The notes below the pieces were generated by a model, which worked only from the letters and a program-made list of their open reading frames with translations, was not told the origin of the DNA and ran no database searches. This document shows positions 12,562 through 24,169 of a stretch of DNA of 64,000 nucleotides, in pieces (the stretch's first letter is position 1; each line of letters opens with the position of its first letter). The stretch covers positions 9,380,107-9,444,106 of the forward strand of contig CM077823.1 of the NCBI GenBank assembly GCA_039720395.1, given 5' to 3'. The stretch comes from Liquidambar formosana (Eukaryota; Streptophyta; Magnoliopsida; Saxifragales; Altingiaceae). The translations under genes were made by a program, and so were the position numbers.

Positions 12562-13507
12562 TGTAGTGACTAAAATATTTCTGACACCAAATTGCCAAAA
12601 GTTATTAGTTCTCATTACAAAATTTGAATGAAGAACATGCATCAAACTTGTGAAGTTACCGAGTTGAGTCAGTTTAACTCACATTTAACAAGAAACTCAG
12701 TAAGTATGACTAAAACCGTATGTTTTTTTTTTCTTTTCTAAATTCAATAATGTACAGTGTCCATCACTGGCTCACCCAAGTATTTAATCAACTCACTAAG
12801 TGAAGTTCTAATATGAACAATCAAAAGTCTAAGATTCAAAAGCTTTGATTTCTTTTATTTTCCTACATTTTCTCAGAAACGAAATGCAGCTTAAAAGAAA
12901 ATTTAATTATATACAAGTACATTCAGAAAGATTAATAATTTTTTTTTTTCCTGAATATTTAAGGGTAAAAGAAAATTTTCCATAAAACTAGGAATTTTTA
13001 GGTTGGAATTGGAATACTATTACTATTTTTTTTTTTTTCATCATATTGTTCATTCATATCGTTTTAGTTCTCTGTCCTTTAAGGGTTTTTTTCTTCCTAG
13101 TGACAATTGACTAATTGAGTCCCAAATCACTCCAAAAAAACAAAATTTATCTAACCCAACAATGTTTACCCTTTTCTTTTAATCGATTCAAAACCATTTT
13201 AAAAACACTAGCAGCCACATTATATTAAAACCCAAAATATCAAATCAAACTGCATTCAAGGATAAATTTTTTTTCTCAAAGTATATTAATCCAAAACATT
13301 AAATCAAACTAAACTAATTTCCTCAAGCTTCATGGTAAAGTAAAGAGAGGAGAAGAAACCCTAACAATTAAGTCAAACAAACATTCTACAAATCAGTCAA
13401 TTAAGAACATATTACCCACAATCTAGTTATGTCAAAGTAGATTAACCATCAGCAGCGGAGAGAGTGGGCGATACAGAGAGATACGGTGAAATAGAGAGAG
13501 GACGAAC
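12562..13507. other. Probable PMM 5'-UTR intron
   Basis: AT-rich sequence with several T tracts and no coding potential. It lies between the proposed UTR exon and the PMM start codon. Confidence 0.45.
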
Positions 13508-13646
13508 CTTGGCAACGTACGGCAACCACGGAGGTGGCTTCTGGTGTCGTCGGCGGCAGCTTCTGCGTTATCGACAGCAGCTGGTGGCGTCGTCGGCTCG
13601 AGGAAAACGCGCCAAATGGAGACAATCAGATCTGATTTGTATATAT
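13508..13646 (-). promoter_or_regulatory. Probable PMM core promoter and 5'-UTR exon
   Basis: On the minus strand a TATATA element (about 13646-13640) is followed by a GC-rich stretch that ends AAG|GTTCGT at 13508, a good splice donor. The next minus-strand acceptors lie just before the PMM ATG at 12561, so a 5'-UTR exon with an intron of about 0.9 kb fits. The GC content stands out from the AT-rich surroundings. The start site and UTR intron are inferred, not shown. Confidence 0.5.
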
Positions 13647-13927
13647 CTTTGGTTTTTTTGAAAACCTTAAATATTTTTTATAAAACCTTAAAATAAAAAA
13701 TAAATGAAAGATAAAATGTAAGTTTGAGGCGGCAATGGAGACATCTTATAACACGTGATTTGATGAAAGTGGTAAGCTTTCATTTTTGACAAGAAAGAAA
13801 TGATGGGTTTTGAAACGGTCAAATTACTTTTGAGATTTTGGTATGCATAAAGCATATGAACGAAATTGCATGGAAACTCACATGCAATGTTAGTTCTAAC
13901 TTCACATTACTTCACATTAACAGTGGA

Positions 13928-13970
<43 letters not shown>

Positions 13971-14084
13971 AAAGGTGAAACTTCCTTCAAGCAAATAAGA
14001 GGCCAAACGTGAAACGGCCGATTGTAGGCAACAGTGCTAACATCATTGGACTTTGGGCACCTTCCACGGGTAAGATGCCAGTAT
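13647..14084. other. PMM upstream region
   Basis: Short AT-rich stretch with a T tract of about 35 bases at 13930-13964, lying between the PMM promoter and the TSD of the MULE. No gene seen. Confidence 0.5.
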
Positions 14085-14244
14085 AAGATTTTAGGGTTAT
14101 TGAAGATTTAGTACTATTAACTTTACCCTGTTTTTCAATGTAGTCTACAAACTTTAATATTGCACAATTTTGAGATAATTTTAAATTTATTACTTCAATG
14201 TGGGCCAACCAGTGATGTCCGTTACTTAAGATTAACGGAATCCT

Positions 14245-14312
14245 CACGTGATGCACGTGATTGCTTATGTGACACACATCTGGCATCTTGCAACTCATTT
14301 CCTGCACACGTG
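14245..14312. promoter_or_regulatory. G-box (CACGTG) cluster in the MULE TIR
   Basis: Three CACGTG cores at 14245-14250, 14254-14259 and 14307-14312, within 0.75 kb of the proposed PMM promoter. The other TIRs repeat the pattern. CACGTG is the core bound by plant bZIP and bHLH factors. Any effect on PMM is inference. Confidence 0.4.
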
Positions 14313-14755
14313 GCCACTACCAATATTAATTTTTCTTTTTTTAACACCTTACCCTCATAACGATGTAGTTTTGAAAGTCTTTTAACAAACCCACATCACT
14401 CACGTTCCCAACCCACACCGCCCACCTTCACACACCACCGTTTTTGGCCAACTCCATTTTTTCTGGCGGATCCATCTTTATCAACCCAGAACAAGAAAAA
14501 AAAATCCATAACCAAAACAAAAAACGATGCATTTCTGGGTTTGATGCCTTGATGGTATTCCAACACAAGAACAAATCAGATGGACTTCTTCATAGATTGG
14601 GAAAAAAAAGAAAAAAGGAAAAAGGAAAAAGTGAAAGAAAGAACATTCAAGAATGGGTGTTGCTGCCATTGGTAAAAGCTCTCAACTCAAATCGAACTAC
14701 AAATTATTGTATTATTAATTCTTTCAGCCATCTTTTAAATAAAAGCTACCTACTA

Positions 14756-14786
<31 letters not shown>

Positions 14787-14942
14787 CCCTTTTGAAGTAC
14801 AAAATCCGCCTATTACTTCTGGCCATAAACCATATAGCTTTTAACAAAACATTTGAAACATGTTTGAATGTCCCATTTAGTTGAAACTTACATAGCATTT
14901 GATAACAAAATCTAAGTACAAGAGATCTATATCTAGATCTAA

Positions 14943-15227
14943 ATGGTTTTTCTTGTAGATTCAAGCCAAATTAGTGACGGAGGAACTCGTATTCCCAATC
15001 TAGATCCAGATCTAGATCTAGATGGTTTGCCCACCGATCTTGTTGAGAGAGAGGTGGAGGGGCAGCGTTTGAACAGTAACACAAGAAGGGTTTGGCAAGG
15101 TGCTGATTCCAATCTGGGAGAAATACTGGTGGCTTCTTGTATCTCGTCACCGGAGAGGAAAATCCTCAGCCTGTATCTCTGTATGTATGGGTTTGAGTCG
15201 CACTCAAATTGGAAGAATAGGGATTAG
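14943..15227 (+). other. Open frame carried by the outer MULE (unknown, 94 aa)
   Basis: A frame with DLDLDGLP and a C-terminal LYLCMYGFESH segment. A closely similar frame is in the inner copy at 16526-16807 (93 aa, different start and longer C-terminus). It could be a captured host fragment or chance openness kept by the copies' recent shared origin. No family is recognised and no signal peptide or catalytic motif is visible. Confidence 0.3.
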
Positions 15228-15674
15228 TCTTGGGAAATGTAGGGAAAGTTTCAAAGGTAGTGAGCTCTTGTTGGTGGAGAGGGGTTTCGATTGACCATCC
15301 CCACCTGCATCTTGATCGGAATCGGCACCCCTCCTCTCCCGATGATATTTCTATTCCTCTTTTTTTCTTTTGTGAGAAGGCCCATTTAGGGATTTTGATT
15401 TAGGGGGTTAGGGTTTCCATTTTTTTATTTTTTATTCTGCCTATGGAAATTTTTTTAAATTTTTTTTTGTCTTGAGTTGTATTGATTCAAAATAATTACA
15501 CCATAAAAAATGGAGTTGGTCGAACTGTTGGAGGACGAGTTGGTCGGACTGTCGCAGGATAAAGTTGACCGGAAACCTTACATAGCGTGGGCAGCTGGGT
15601 TATGTGGGTTTGTAGTCAAAGACTTTCAAAACTACATCGTTTTGAGGGCAAGGTGTTAAAAAAAGAAAAATTAA

Positions 15675-17471
15675 GGGTTATTGACGATTTAGTACCATTA
15701 ACTTTATCCTGTTTTTCAATGTAGTCCATAAACTTTTACATTGCACGATTTTGGGATAATTTTAAATTTATTGCTTCAATGTGAGCCAATCAGTGACGTC
15801 TGTCACTTAAGGTTAACGGAATCCTCACGTGACGCACGTGATTGCTTATGTGGCATACATTTGGCATTTTGTAACTCATTTTCCGCACACGTGGCCACAA
15901 TCAATATTAATTTTTCTTTTTTCAACACCTTACCCTCAAAACGACGTAGTTTTGAAAGTCTTTTAACAAACCCACATCACTCACGTTCCCAACCCGCACC
16001 ACCCACCTTCACAGTTCACACACCACCGTTTCTGGCCAACTCCATTTTTTCCGGCGGATCTATCTTCATCAACACAGAATAAAAAAAAAAAATCCATAAC
16101 CAAAACAAAAACGATGCATTTCTGGGTTTGATGCCTTGATGGTATTCCAACACAAGAACAGATCAGAAGGACTTCTTCATAAATTGGGAAAAAAAAGAAA
16201 AACGAAAAAAGGGAAAAGTGAAAGAAAGAACATTCAAGAATGGACGTTGCTGCCATTGGTAAAGGCTTTCAACTCAAATCAAACTACAAATTCTTGTATT
16301 ATTAATTCTTTCACCCATCTTTTAAATAAAAGCTACCGACTACTCTTTTTTTCCTTTTGGGGTACAAAATCCGCCTATTACTTCCGGCTATAATCCATAT
16401 AGCTTTTAACAAAACACTTGAAACATGTTTGAATGTCCCATTTAATTGAAACTTACATAGCATTTGATAACAAAATCTAAGTACAAGAGATCTATATCTA
16501 GATCTGAACGGTTTTTCTTGTAGATTTGAGCCAAATCAGTGACGGAGGAACTCGTATTCCCAATCTAGATCCAGATCTAGATCTAGATGGTTTGCCCATC
16601 GATCTTGTTGAGAGAGAGGTGGAGGGTCAACGTTTGAACAGTAACACAAGAAGGGTTTGGCAGGGTCCTGATTCCAATCTGGGAGAAATACTCATGGCTT
16701 CCTATATCTCGTCTCCGGAGAGGAAAATCCTCAGCTTGTATCTCTGTATGTATGGGTTTGAGTCGCACTTGAATTGGAAGAATAGGGATTTGTTTTGGGA
16801 AATGTAGGAAGAGTTTCAAAGGTAGTGAGCTCTTGTTGGTGGAGAGGGGTTTGGATTGACCATCCCCACCTGCATCTTGATCGGAATCGGCACCCCTCCT
16901 ATCCCGATGATATTTCTACTCCTCTTTTTTTCTTTTGTGAGAAAGCCCATTTGGGGATTTTGATTTAGGGGGTTAGGGTTTCCATTTTTTTATTTTTTTA
17001 TTTTGGTTATGGAAATTTTTTTAAATTTTTTTTGTCTTGAGTTGGATTGATTCAAAATAATTACACCGTCAAAAATGGAGTTGGTCGGACCGTCGGAGGA
17101 GGAGTTGGTTGGACTGTCGGAGGATAAAGTTGACCGGAAACCTTATGTAGTGTGGGTAGCTGGGTTATGTGGGTTTGTAATAAAAAACTTTCAAAACTAC
17201 GTCGTTTTGAGGGTAAGGTGTTAAAAAAAGAAAAATTAATAATGATTGTTGCCACGTGTGTGGGAAATGAAATGCAAAATGCCAGATGTGTGCCACATAA
17301 GCAATCACGTGCGTCACATGAGGATTACGTTAACCTTAAGTGACGGACGTCATTGGTTGGCTCACATTGAAGCAATAAATTTAAAATTGTCCCAAAATCG
17401 TGCAATGTCAAAGTTTATGGACTACATTGAAAAACAGGGTAAAGTTAATGGTACTAAATCGTCAATAACCC
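15675..17471. mobile_element. Inner MULE copy inserted in the outer MULE
   Basis: A complete 1797-bp element from GGGTTATTGACG to CGTCAATAACCC with long TIRs, flanked by a perfect 9-bp TSD AAAAATTAA at 15666-15674 and 17472-17480. Removing it plus one TSD makes the outer right TIR continuous. Non-autonomous. The TIRs hold CACGTG cores. Confidence 0.95.
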
Positions 17472-17579
17472 AAAAATTAATATTGATTGCTGCCACGTGT
17501 GCAGGAAATGAGTTGCAAGATGCCAGATGTGTGCCACATAAGCAATCACGTGCGTCACATGAGGATTCTGTTAACCTTA

Positions 17580-20234
17580 TGTAATACCCGTAATTTTTAA
17601 ATAGGGTATTAAGGGGGGGTAATCTATGGTTAACGTAGTTAATCCCTTGATTTTTCGAATGATTTCATGCATGGGTAATGCATGTGTATGATATTATGAT
17701 GTTGGATGCGTTTTGATGCTTGTTTTGGTGCATTGGGTATATTTCGGGTGCGCTTAGCCTCATTTGCAACTTAAGGGTTTAAGCTGCTGAAATTTGGCTA
17801 AGTGTTTGGAAAAAAGTGAATTTTCGTAAATCTTCGTTTTGAAAGATAATTTTTGGCGGTAATGGGAGTTTATAAATTTATAAGACATTGGTGATTTTAT
17901 GGGATTTTATTAGCATGTTTGGATTGGGTTCCACGCATGTTTGTTTTAGGAAAATCTGTCGGGCGACGGATTTTGTACTAAAACTTGAAATTTAGATTTT
18001 GATATATTGGGTATTTGATTTTTTTGATATTTTATTTGGATTCAAATGGGGGGTTATTTGCTTATTTTCATTAAATAACTTAAAGTAAAAGGAAGAAGAA
18101 AGAATGGAGAAGATTACTTAAATGTTTTTAATGAAAATAAGGCAGGGATGTGTACTGTGTGGGTTTGTACACAATTGCCTGAGTTACTGGGCAATTTCAG
18201 CAAGGGACGATCGATCGTGCCTTGGGGACGATCGATCGTGGGTGTCCCAGAAACATGATTTGGCTTCTGTTTTTCACGATCGATCGTGCCCTCAGACCAC
18301 GATCGATCGTGCATCGCGGTTTTTGCAAATTTTTTTGCGTTAAATGACGCAAATGCCCCTCACCCCTTATAAAAACCCATCCCCACAATTTTTAGACAAA
18401 ATCTGATATTTTTGGGCATGGAGAGAGAGAGAGAGAGAGGGAGAGAAGGAGAAGAGGGGGCGGAGGCTCGACGGCAACTCGCCGGAGCACGGCGACCTCG
18501 ATCCGACGCCGGCAAGCTCGGATCTAGCGTATTTTAGCCCGATCTACGCGCGTATGGTTGTGGATTTGGGTTTTCCTCTTTCTTTGAGGCTTGGGAATGC
18601 ATTGTTATGGTTGGATTCATATTCTCCAACCCCTTGGTGGAGCTTGGAGCTTGTTCACGGTGATTTGAGCTAGGATTTCGTGGGTGTTGGCATGGATTGT
18701 CATCCTCACCAACTCTTTTGCATTCTAGAGGTATTTTCTCACATTTTGGACTTAGGGTTTGTAATTTCTTTTGGGTTATTGTCTCATTCATACACTTATG
18801 GGTTTATTCATGCATATTGGGGAATTTTGGTGGTGATTTGGAGTTGGGACCTCCGTTACCAACATCAACCAAGTCATTTGGGAGCTAGGGCTTGGATTGG
18901 GAGCGTGCATTTGCATCCTAGGGCTTGGACTTCATACCCATGGCACCAAAGGTTACATTTTTCCACGCATTTGGTTGAGGTAGGTGCAATTTACATAGGT
19001 TTAAACTATTGACATGATAATATGGTATATATTATCATATTATTTGGCATTCTTGGGCCTAGAATCTGAATATACATGATTTATGGAATAAATCTTAAAT
19101 GGGACTTTGGGGTATTGGATAACATAAATTGGAAATTATGTTTATTAATGAGTTGGTTTATTTTATACATTAAATGGAAGATAATTGTACTGATTTTACG
19201 GGTATTTATGATGTTATCCTAAATTGGTATAATGCTGAGATTATTTCCACTATGGTTTATGTGGTATATTTTGAAGATGATTTTGGTTATAAAATCATTT
19301 TATGATTTATCGCATTGCATGTTGGCATAATCATGCATTAAATGGATTTTAATGAATACTGGGTAAAAGTATTGCATTAAAAGGGGTCATTGGAATTGGA
19401 CTACTTGCAGTCAATGGGACTTTACGGTGTTTTCCATTCCTTTGGTCCTGGGGTACTTTCCGGTTCCAGGTAGGAACCCTTGTGTTCCCGAATCAGAGGC
19501 TACTTTCCGGTTCCAGGTAGGAACCCTTGTGTTGTCCTCTTGGAGGTTGGGTTTAAAATCCTCCGTTTCCGCGCGAAGACTCCTGCGGGAGTGGTTGGTA
19601 ATAAATGGATTTAATGTAAATTGGACTTGAGTCACATGCATTGGGCATTATGCATTATTGATTTTAAGTTATGGGTTATAACTTATTTTTGGTATTTGTA
19701 ATATACTTGGTTAGTATATTTTGCTTTAAATGATATAATTGGTTTTATTTATATCATTGCTATAGTTTACTATGTCAAATTGTATCTACTGAGTCGTCGG
19801 ACTCACGCCTATTATTTTAAATGTTTTTCAGATAATCCAGGGATTGGTTATGCTATCTTGGGCGGGAGATGCTCTTAGTGGAATTCCTTTAAGTTAATTG
19901 TTAATGTATTTTCATGGGAAGGAATATGTAATTAAATCAGAAGTGTAAATGTAAATTCAATCCGGGTTGTAATTTTAATTACTTATGGTTGTGTATATGT
20001 GGAATGCGATGCATGGGATGATACCACCACCATGGATGACGGGAAATTTTTATGTATGGATTTTCATAACAGGTTTTCACGATGGTATGTCCTATCTACA
20101 GATGGGTTATGCCGAAATTTTTCAAAAATGATTGAGGTTTTAACACGTGTCATCCATGTTTTATCAAAGGATTTATTAAAGAAAAAGCTGGTTTATTATT
20201 ATTAATTACGGCTTAATTAATTTGGGTCGTGACA
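17580..20234 (+). mobile_element. Solo LTR, 2655 bp, probably Ty3/Gypsy-type
   Basis: Begins TGTAATACCCG and ends GGGTCGTGACA, with a perfect 5-bp TSD CCTTA (17575-17579 and 20235-20239). It lies in the outer MULE's right TIR. No internal gag/pol and no second LTR are present, so it is a solo LTR left by LTR-LTR recombination. It holds a palindrome array (18207-18311), a TATA-like TTATAAAAA at 18367-18375, a GA microsatellite at about 18421-18439 and a 50-bp tandem duplication near 19450-19545. The Gypsy assignment rests on the long LTR and the TGTAATACCC start only. Confidence 0.9.
18207..18311. promoter_or_regulatory. Palindrome array in the solo LTR (four ACGATCGATCGT)
   Basis: Perfect 12-bp palindromes at 18207-18218, 18228-18239, 18276-18287 and 18299-18310. 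The last two extend to 14 bp. Centre spacings are 21, 48 and 23 bp. The array ends about 56 bp before a TATA-like box. The linker holds CCCAGAAA and TTTGGCTTCTG. Confidence 0.85.
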
Positions 20235-20499
20235 CCTTAAGTGACGGACGTCATGGGTTGGCTCACATTGAGGCAATAAATTTAAAATTGTCCCAAAATC
20301 GTGCAATGTTAAAGTTTGTTGACTATATTGAAAAACAAAGTAAAGTTAATGGTACTAAATCGTCAATAACCCAAGATTTTACATCTGTTTCGACATAGCC
20401 AAGGCAAACGCAATGATGCAAAAAGGCGAGAGACAATCTTCTACTTGGGTGTTTGGGTGTGTTTGAATAATCTAACAGTTGAAAAAAAAAACACATTTG

Positions 20500-20732
20500 T
20501 GAGATGAGAGTTGAACTTTTTAAAACCGTTGGATGAACCTAAGCACCCAAGTACCAAAACAGAAGATCCTAACTCAAAAAATGCAAGTATTTCTTGACCA
20601 AAATCCCCGTGTAAACATGAGAGTAGAACTTTTTAGAACCGTTGGATGAACCCAAACACCCAAGTACCGAAGTAGAAGATCCTGACTCCAAAAAGGCAAG
20701 TACTTCTTGACCAAAATCCCCGTGTAGACATT
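20500..20732. repeat. Two-copy tandem duplication (about 115-118 bp)
   Basis: Both units carry GAACTTTTTA, AACCGTTGGATGAACC and TTGACCAAAATCCCCGTGTA in order. Non-coding. Confidence 0.8.
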
Positions 20733-21149
20733 CATGGTTGCTTTCGAGATTGTATAAGCAAACAGAAATGTAGGCCAACCTTTAAATTTTAGCAAACCTT
20801 TCTCAAAATCTGTTATGGATACTCTATCCTTTATTGTTAAAGGGCTCACGTTTATTTGGTCCAAATCAAACTGGGGAAAAGAAATTGAATCTAATTTTAA
20901 AGTAGTTTGAAATAGAATGAAATTTGACATGACTATCCATCTCATACCCAATGTTTGGATATATTAAGAACCAAATAAAAGGGATAACTATCCGTTCCAT
21001 TCAATGTTGCGATACAACTCTGACATTCAAATTAGATGGAGATCAATACAACTCAGGCACATGACATTGGTCATTCCCCGATCGAGCACAAATATTGCTC
21101 AATGCTACCTTGTAGGCTTGTAGCTAGTGGCATATGCATTGACGATCAC

Positions 21150-21603
21150 CAGTGGCGAAGCCACATGGGGGCAAGTGGGGACCTTGGCCCCACACAAATT
21201 TCTTTTATTTCAATTTTGTGTATAAAAATAAGATTATTTACATATTGGCCTCCACCATTAATTTTTTTTATTTCCTCGTTAAAATCAATTTTATCATTTT
21301 TCTCCACCCAAGTTTTTTTACAAAAAAAATTAATTTGTATACAATTGCCTTATTTTTTCATAAATACTCATCCGTTTTTACTCAAATTCAAGAAACATTT
21401 CTCTCTATTTCGTATGCGTACATATATATCTATTAGTTTACTTGAACGTCATGAATAAGTAAACTAAACTAATAGGATGTAATAAGTTTGTTATATAATT
21501 GTTGTGCTCCAATATAAAACACTATTAGCTAAGCAAAACTTTGGAAAGAAAAAATGTAAATAAAGATCACCCCCACTAGGGTAAATTTTTTACTCTGCCA
21601 CTG
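21150..21603. mobile_element. hAT-family MITE, 454 bp
   Basis: Ends CAGTGGCGAAGCC and the complement of CAGTGGCAGAGT, the Ac-like end pattern common in plants. Flanks form an 8-bp TSD with one mismatch (ACGATCAC at 21142-21149, ACCATCAC at 21604-21611). No coding capacity. Confidence 0.82.
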
Positions 21604-23653
21604 ACCATCACCCTAAACTAGAATTCCAAAATCCTTAGGTACCTACACTATTCAACACCAAATGAGCAGATACATGAATCCCCATATCAGATTAAGTTCA
21701 ACCATGTCTTAAACTTGACTTATTAAACATGTAATGAAAACTCAGTCTTGTTTCAACAACTATTAACCATTTTGCTCTATGGGCCATTATATAGGATCAC
21801 TAGTGGAAACCTCAGGCAATGCTTGCGAATCAAATAGTTATTTTATCTAAAGTTCTTATAGAAGCAATTAAAAGGCCATTATGCAGTATTGGTCTTGCTA
21901 AGCAGAATTATTATTCTATGACAAACTTTTAGTAGAAGAATCAGGGGTTGTTTGAGAATTTTTCAACTATTATTTGGTTTTTAAATAAACCAATTCACTA
22001 TTAGTTTGAAAAATAAATAGAATTTGAAAAATAAATAGAATTTGAAAAATAAATCTATTTTAAATAACACACAACTGAACATGAAACAGCTTAAGATGCT
22101 TTGAAAGGTTAACTTGTTATAACCCATAATTTCACAAATGACTTGAAACCTTACAATTGTGTCAATAAATGCAAAGAGTCTAACATTAAATGACTAAAAC
22201 AAAAATACTCAAATCCCATGACATATTTATAGAAAATCTCAATACAATGAATCTTGTTATCAAAAAGAAAAAGAACAAATCTATCCATTTTTATTGGTGC
22301 ATAGCAAAGTAATAGTTAAGCTATCATTTCCATCCATATACTTGGAAATCCAAAAGAAAAAAAAAATGTCCACTATCAAAAATTGATACACAATTCAAAT
22401 CAAATTTATGAAATGCTTAACATTAATTATAAAAGTTCATTTCTTTTGCAGTTGTAAGGAATTTTTGATACTATGGTCTATTGACTTCATTGAAAGTTTT
22501 TCGCCTGGGAACCAAACAATTATTTTGTCTAAAGTTCTTATAAAAGAAATTAAAAAGCCATTATGCAGTATTGGTCTCGCTAAGTAGAATCATTATTCCA
22601 CAATAGGACATCTAAGCAAAATTTTTGCTAAAAGGACAACTCTATTCAATAACTATGAAAGCAACCTAAAAACACATTATAGGTAACATCCTGGAAAAAT
22701 AAAAAATAAAACTATGACAAATTTAAAAAGGAAATTACGTCTTGACTATTTATCACCCAAAATAAATAGAAGTATAATCCAATAAATGGAACTACATTTC
22801 AAACTTTCAAGTTCAGAGATGGAGTATCTAACTAAAAGTCCCATTATATTTGCTTGAGAATTGTTTTCTATCAATATAAACACAGACTAAGCAATTAAAC
22901 AACGTCAAAAAATCAATTATATTGTAGAAATGTTAGAACCACAATCATAAAACCCTAAAAAGAGTCTATGGAGAAATAAAGGTCGAGGATAAAAGCACTA
23001 AAAGAGTTGAAAGGTAGCTAAAAAAATATTGAGAGAGTTTGAAATGGATTCAAAGAGAATTTGAAATCTATGTCAAATATTGAACTGGGTTTGTGAGAGA
23101 GAGAGAGAATTTAAAAAATGGGCTAAAGAAAAAAATTCGGGAAACATAAAAATGCTAAAGAAGGTAGACATGTCATCTCATTTCATTACTACAGCTGAAT
23201 AGTAACAAAAAGGCCTCAACCTAGAATTAGTACAATGGATGAATTTAAGATTTCAAATTAATTCTCACTGCATCACATATTTTTGTCCAATTAATAATTT
23301 TTATCTATTGTGCTATGCACTTACTATGTTTTATTTATATAGCCTTGAGAACATATTAGTGAATATAACTATTTGCAAAGTTTGCTATCACAATAATACC
23401 CATTCAATAGGAAAAGTTTAAGAAATTAAAAAGCTCAATCAAAAACCTTCCAAAAACATTCTATAAAAGAAAAAAAAAAAAAACCTATTATTAAAAAAAC
23501 AATACTTTCAAATTGAACAATTGAATCAAAGCAGCTAAAATTGAGAGTGGGGCTTCTTACAAATATTGATACCAAAATTGGAGTTACTCGATCAAAACTC
23601 TCCATTCATTTCTACAGTGGTGATTACCAAAAGGTTACCAAAAGGTAATTTTC

Positions 23654-23700
<47 letters not shown>

Positions 23701-24160
23701 AGTCAGTGGGGGCACGTGCCCCAATAGGCCCCACGTGCCTCTGCCCCTATTCCTCTTCTTCATCGGCGATTCATTATTCAGAACAAAATTTTATCTCCAT
23801 ACACCAGCTTCTGATTTCCTCTTTTCTTCGGCACAAATGGTGATCCATTTTCCGTTGTCTGTAACTCCGTTTGGTCAGTGGTGGGATTTGCCAATGTGGG
23901 TTTTACTGATCTTTGTGTGTGGCATTGGTGAAGAGCTGAATATTTGTCATTTTTGAAATCAAATTGTTTGTGATCAGTTATGTCTTTTCTAGGTTTTGAA
24001 TGTCCAATATCAATGACATATTATGAACCATATCGAGCTCAATTTTGAAAATGTAAAGTCCATGTTTTCAATGTTGTCATATTCCGTGCCAAAGTATGGT
24101 TGAGTCTTGGGTTGATTGAAGATATGTGAAGCTTCAAAGATGCGTTAAAGAACAAAGGCT
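21604..24160. other. AT-rich intergenic DNA with degraded repeats
   Basis: No gene seen. Contents: a direct repeat of about 85 bp (21840-21925 and 22530-22610, sharing GGCCATTATGCAGTATTGGT-like sequence), a short tandem of GAATTTGAAAAATAAATA near 22009-22060, a (TA)n tract at 23658-23697, and at 23705-23760 a GGGGGCACGTGCCCC-type stretch that resembles the edge of an old DNA transposon. Confidence 0.5.
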
Positions 24161-24169
24161 CAAAGCTAT

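Larger units (their letters stand above)
14094..20372. mobile_element. Outer Mutator-like element (MULE), interrupted twice
   Basis: Starts GGGTTATTGAAGATTTAG and ends with its inverted counterpart (TCGTCAATAACCC), flanked by a perfect 9-bp TSD AAGATTTTA at 14085-14093 and 20373-20381. TIRs are longer than 250 bp. The right TIR is split by the inner MULE and by the solo LTR. Subtracting both insertions and their TSD copies leaves about 1.81 kb, matching the inner copy. No transposase is encoded. The interior resembles the inner copy throughout. Confidence 0.93.

Noticed and set aside
20574..20951. 125-aa minus-strand frame
   Set aside because: It runs through the 115-bp tandem duplication; the repeated peptide reflects the DNA repeat and no domain is recognised.
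23705..23760. GGGGGCACGTGCCCC inverted repeat as a complete transposon end
   Set aside because: No partner end or TSD was found, so it was left as a degraded fragment.
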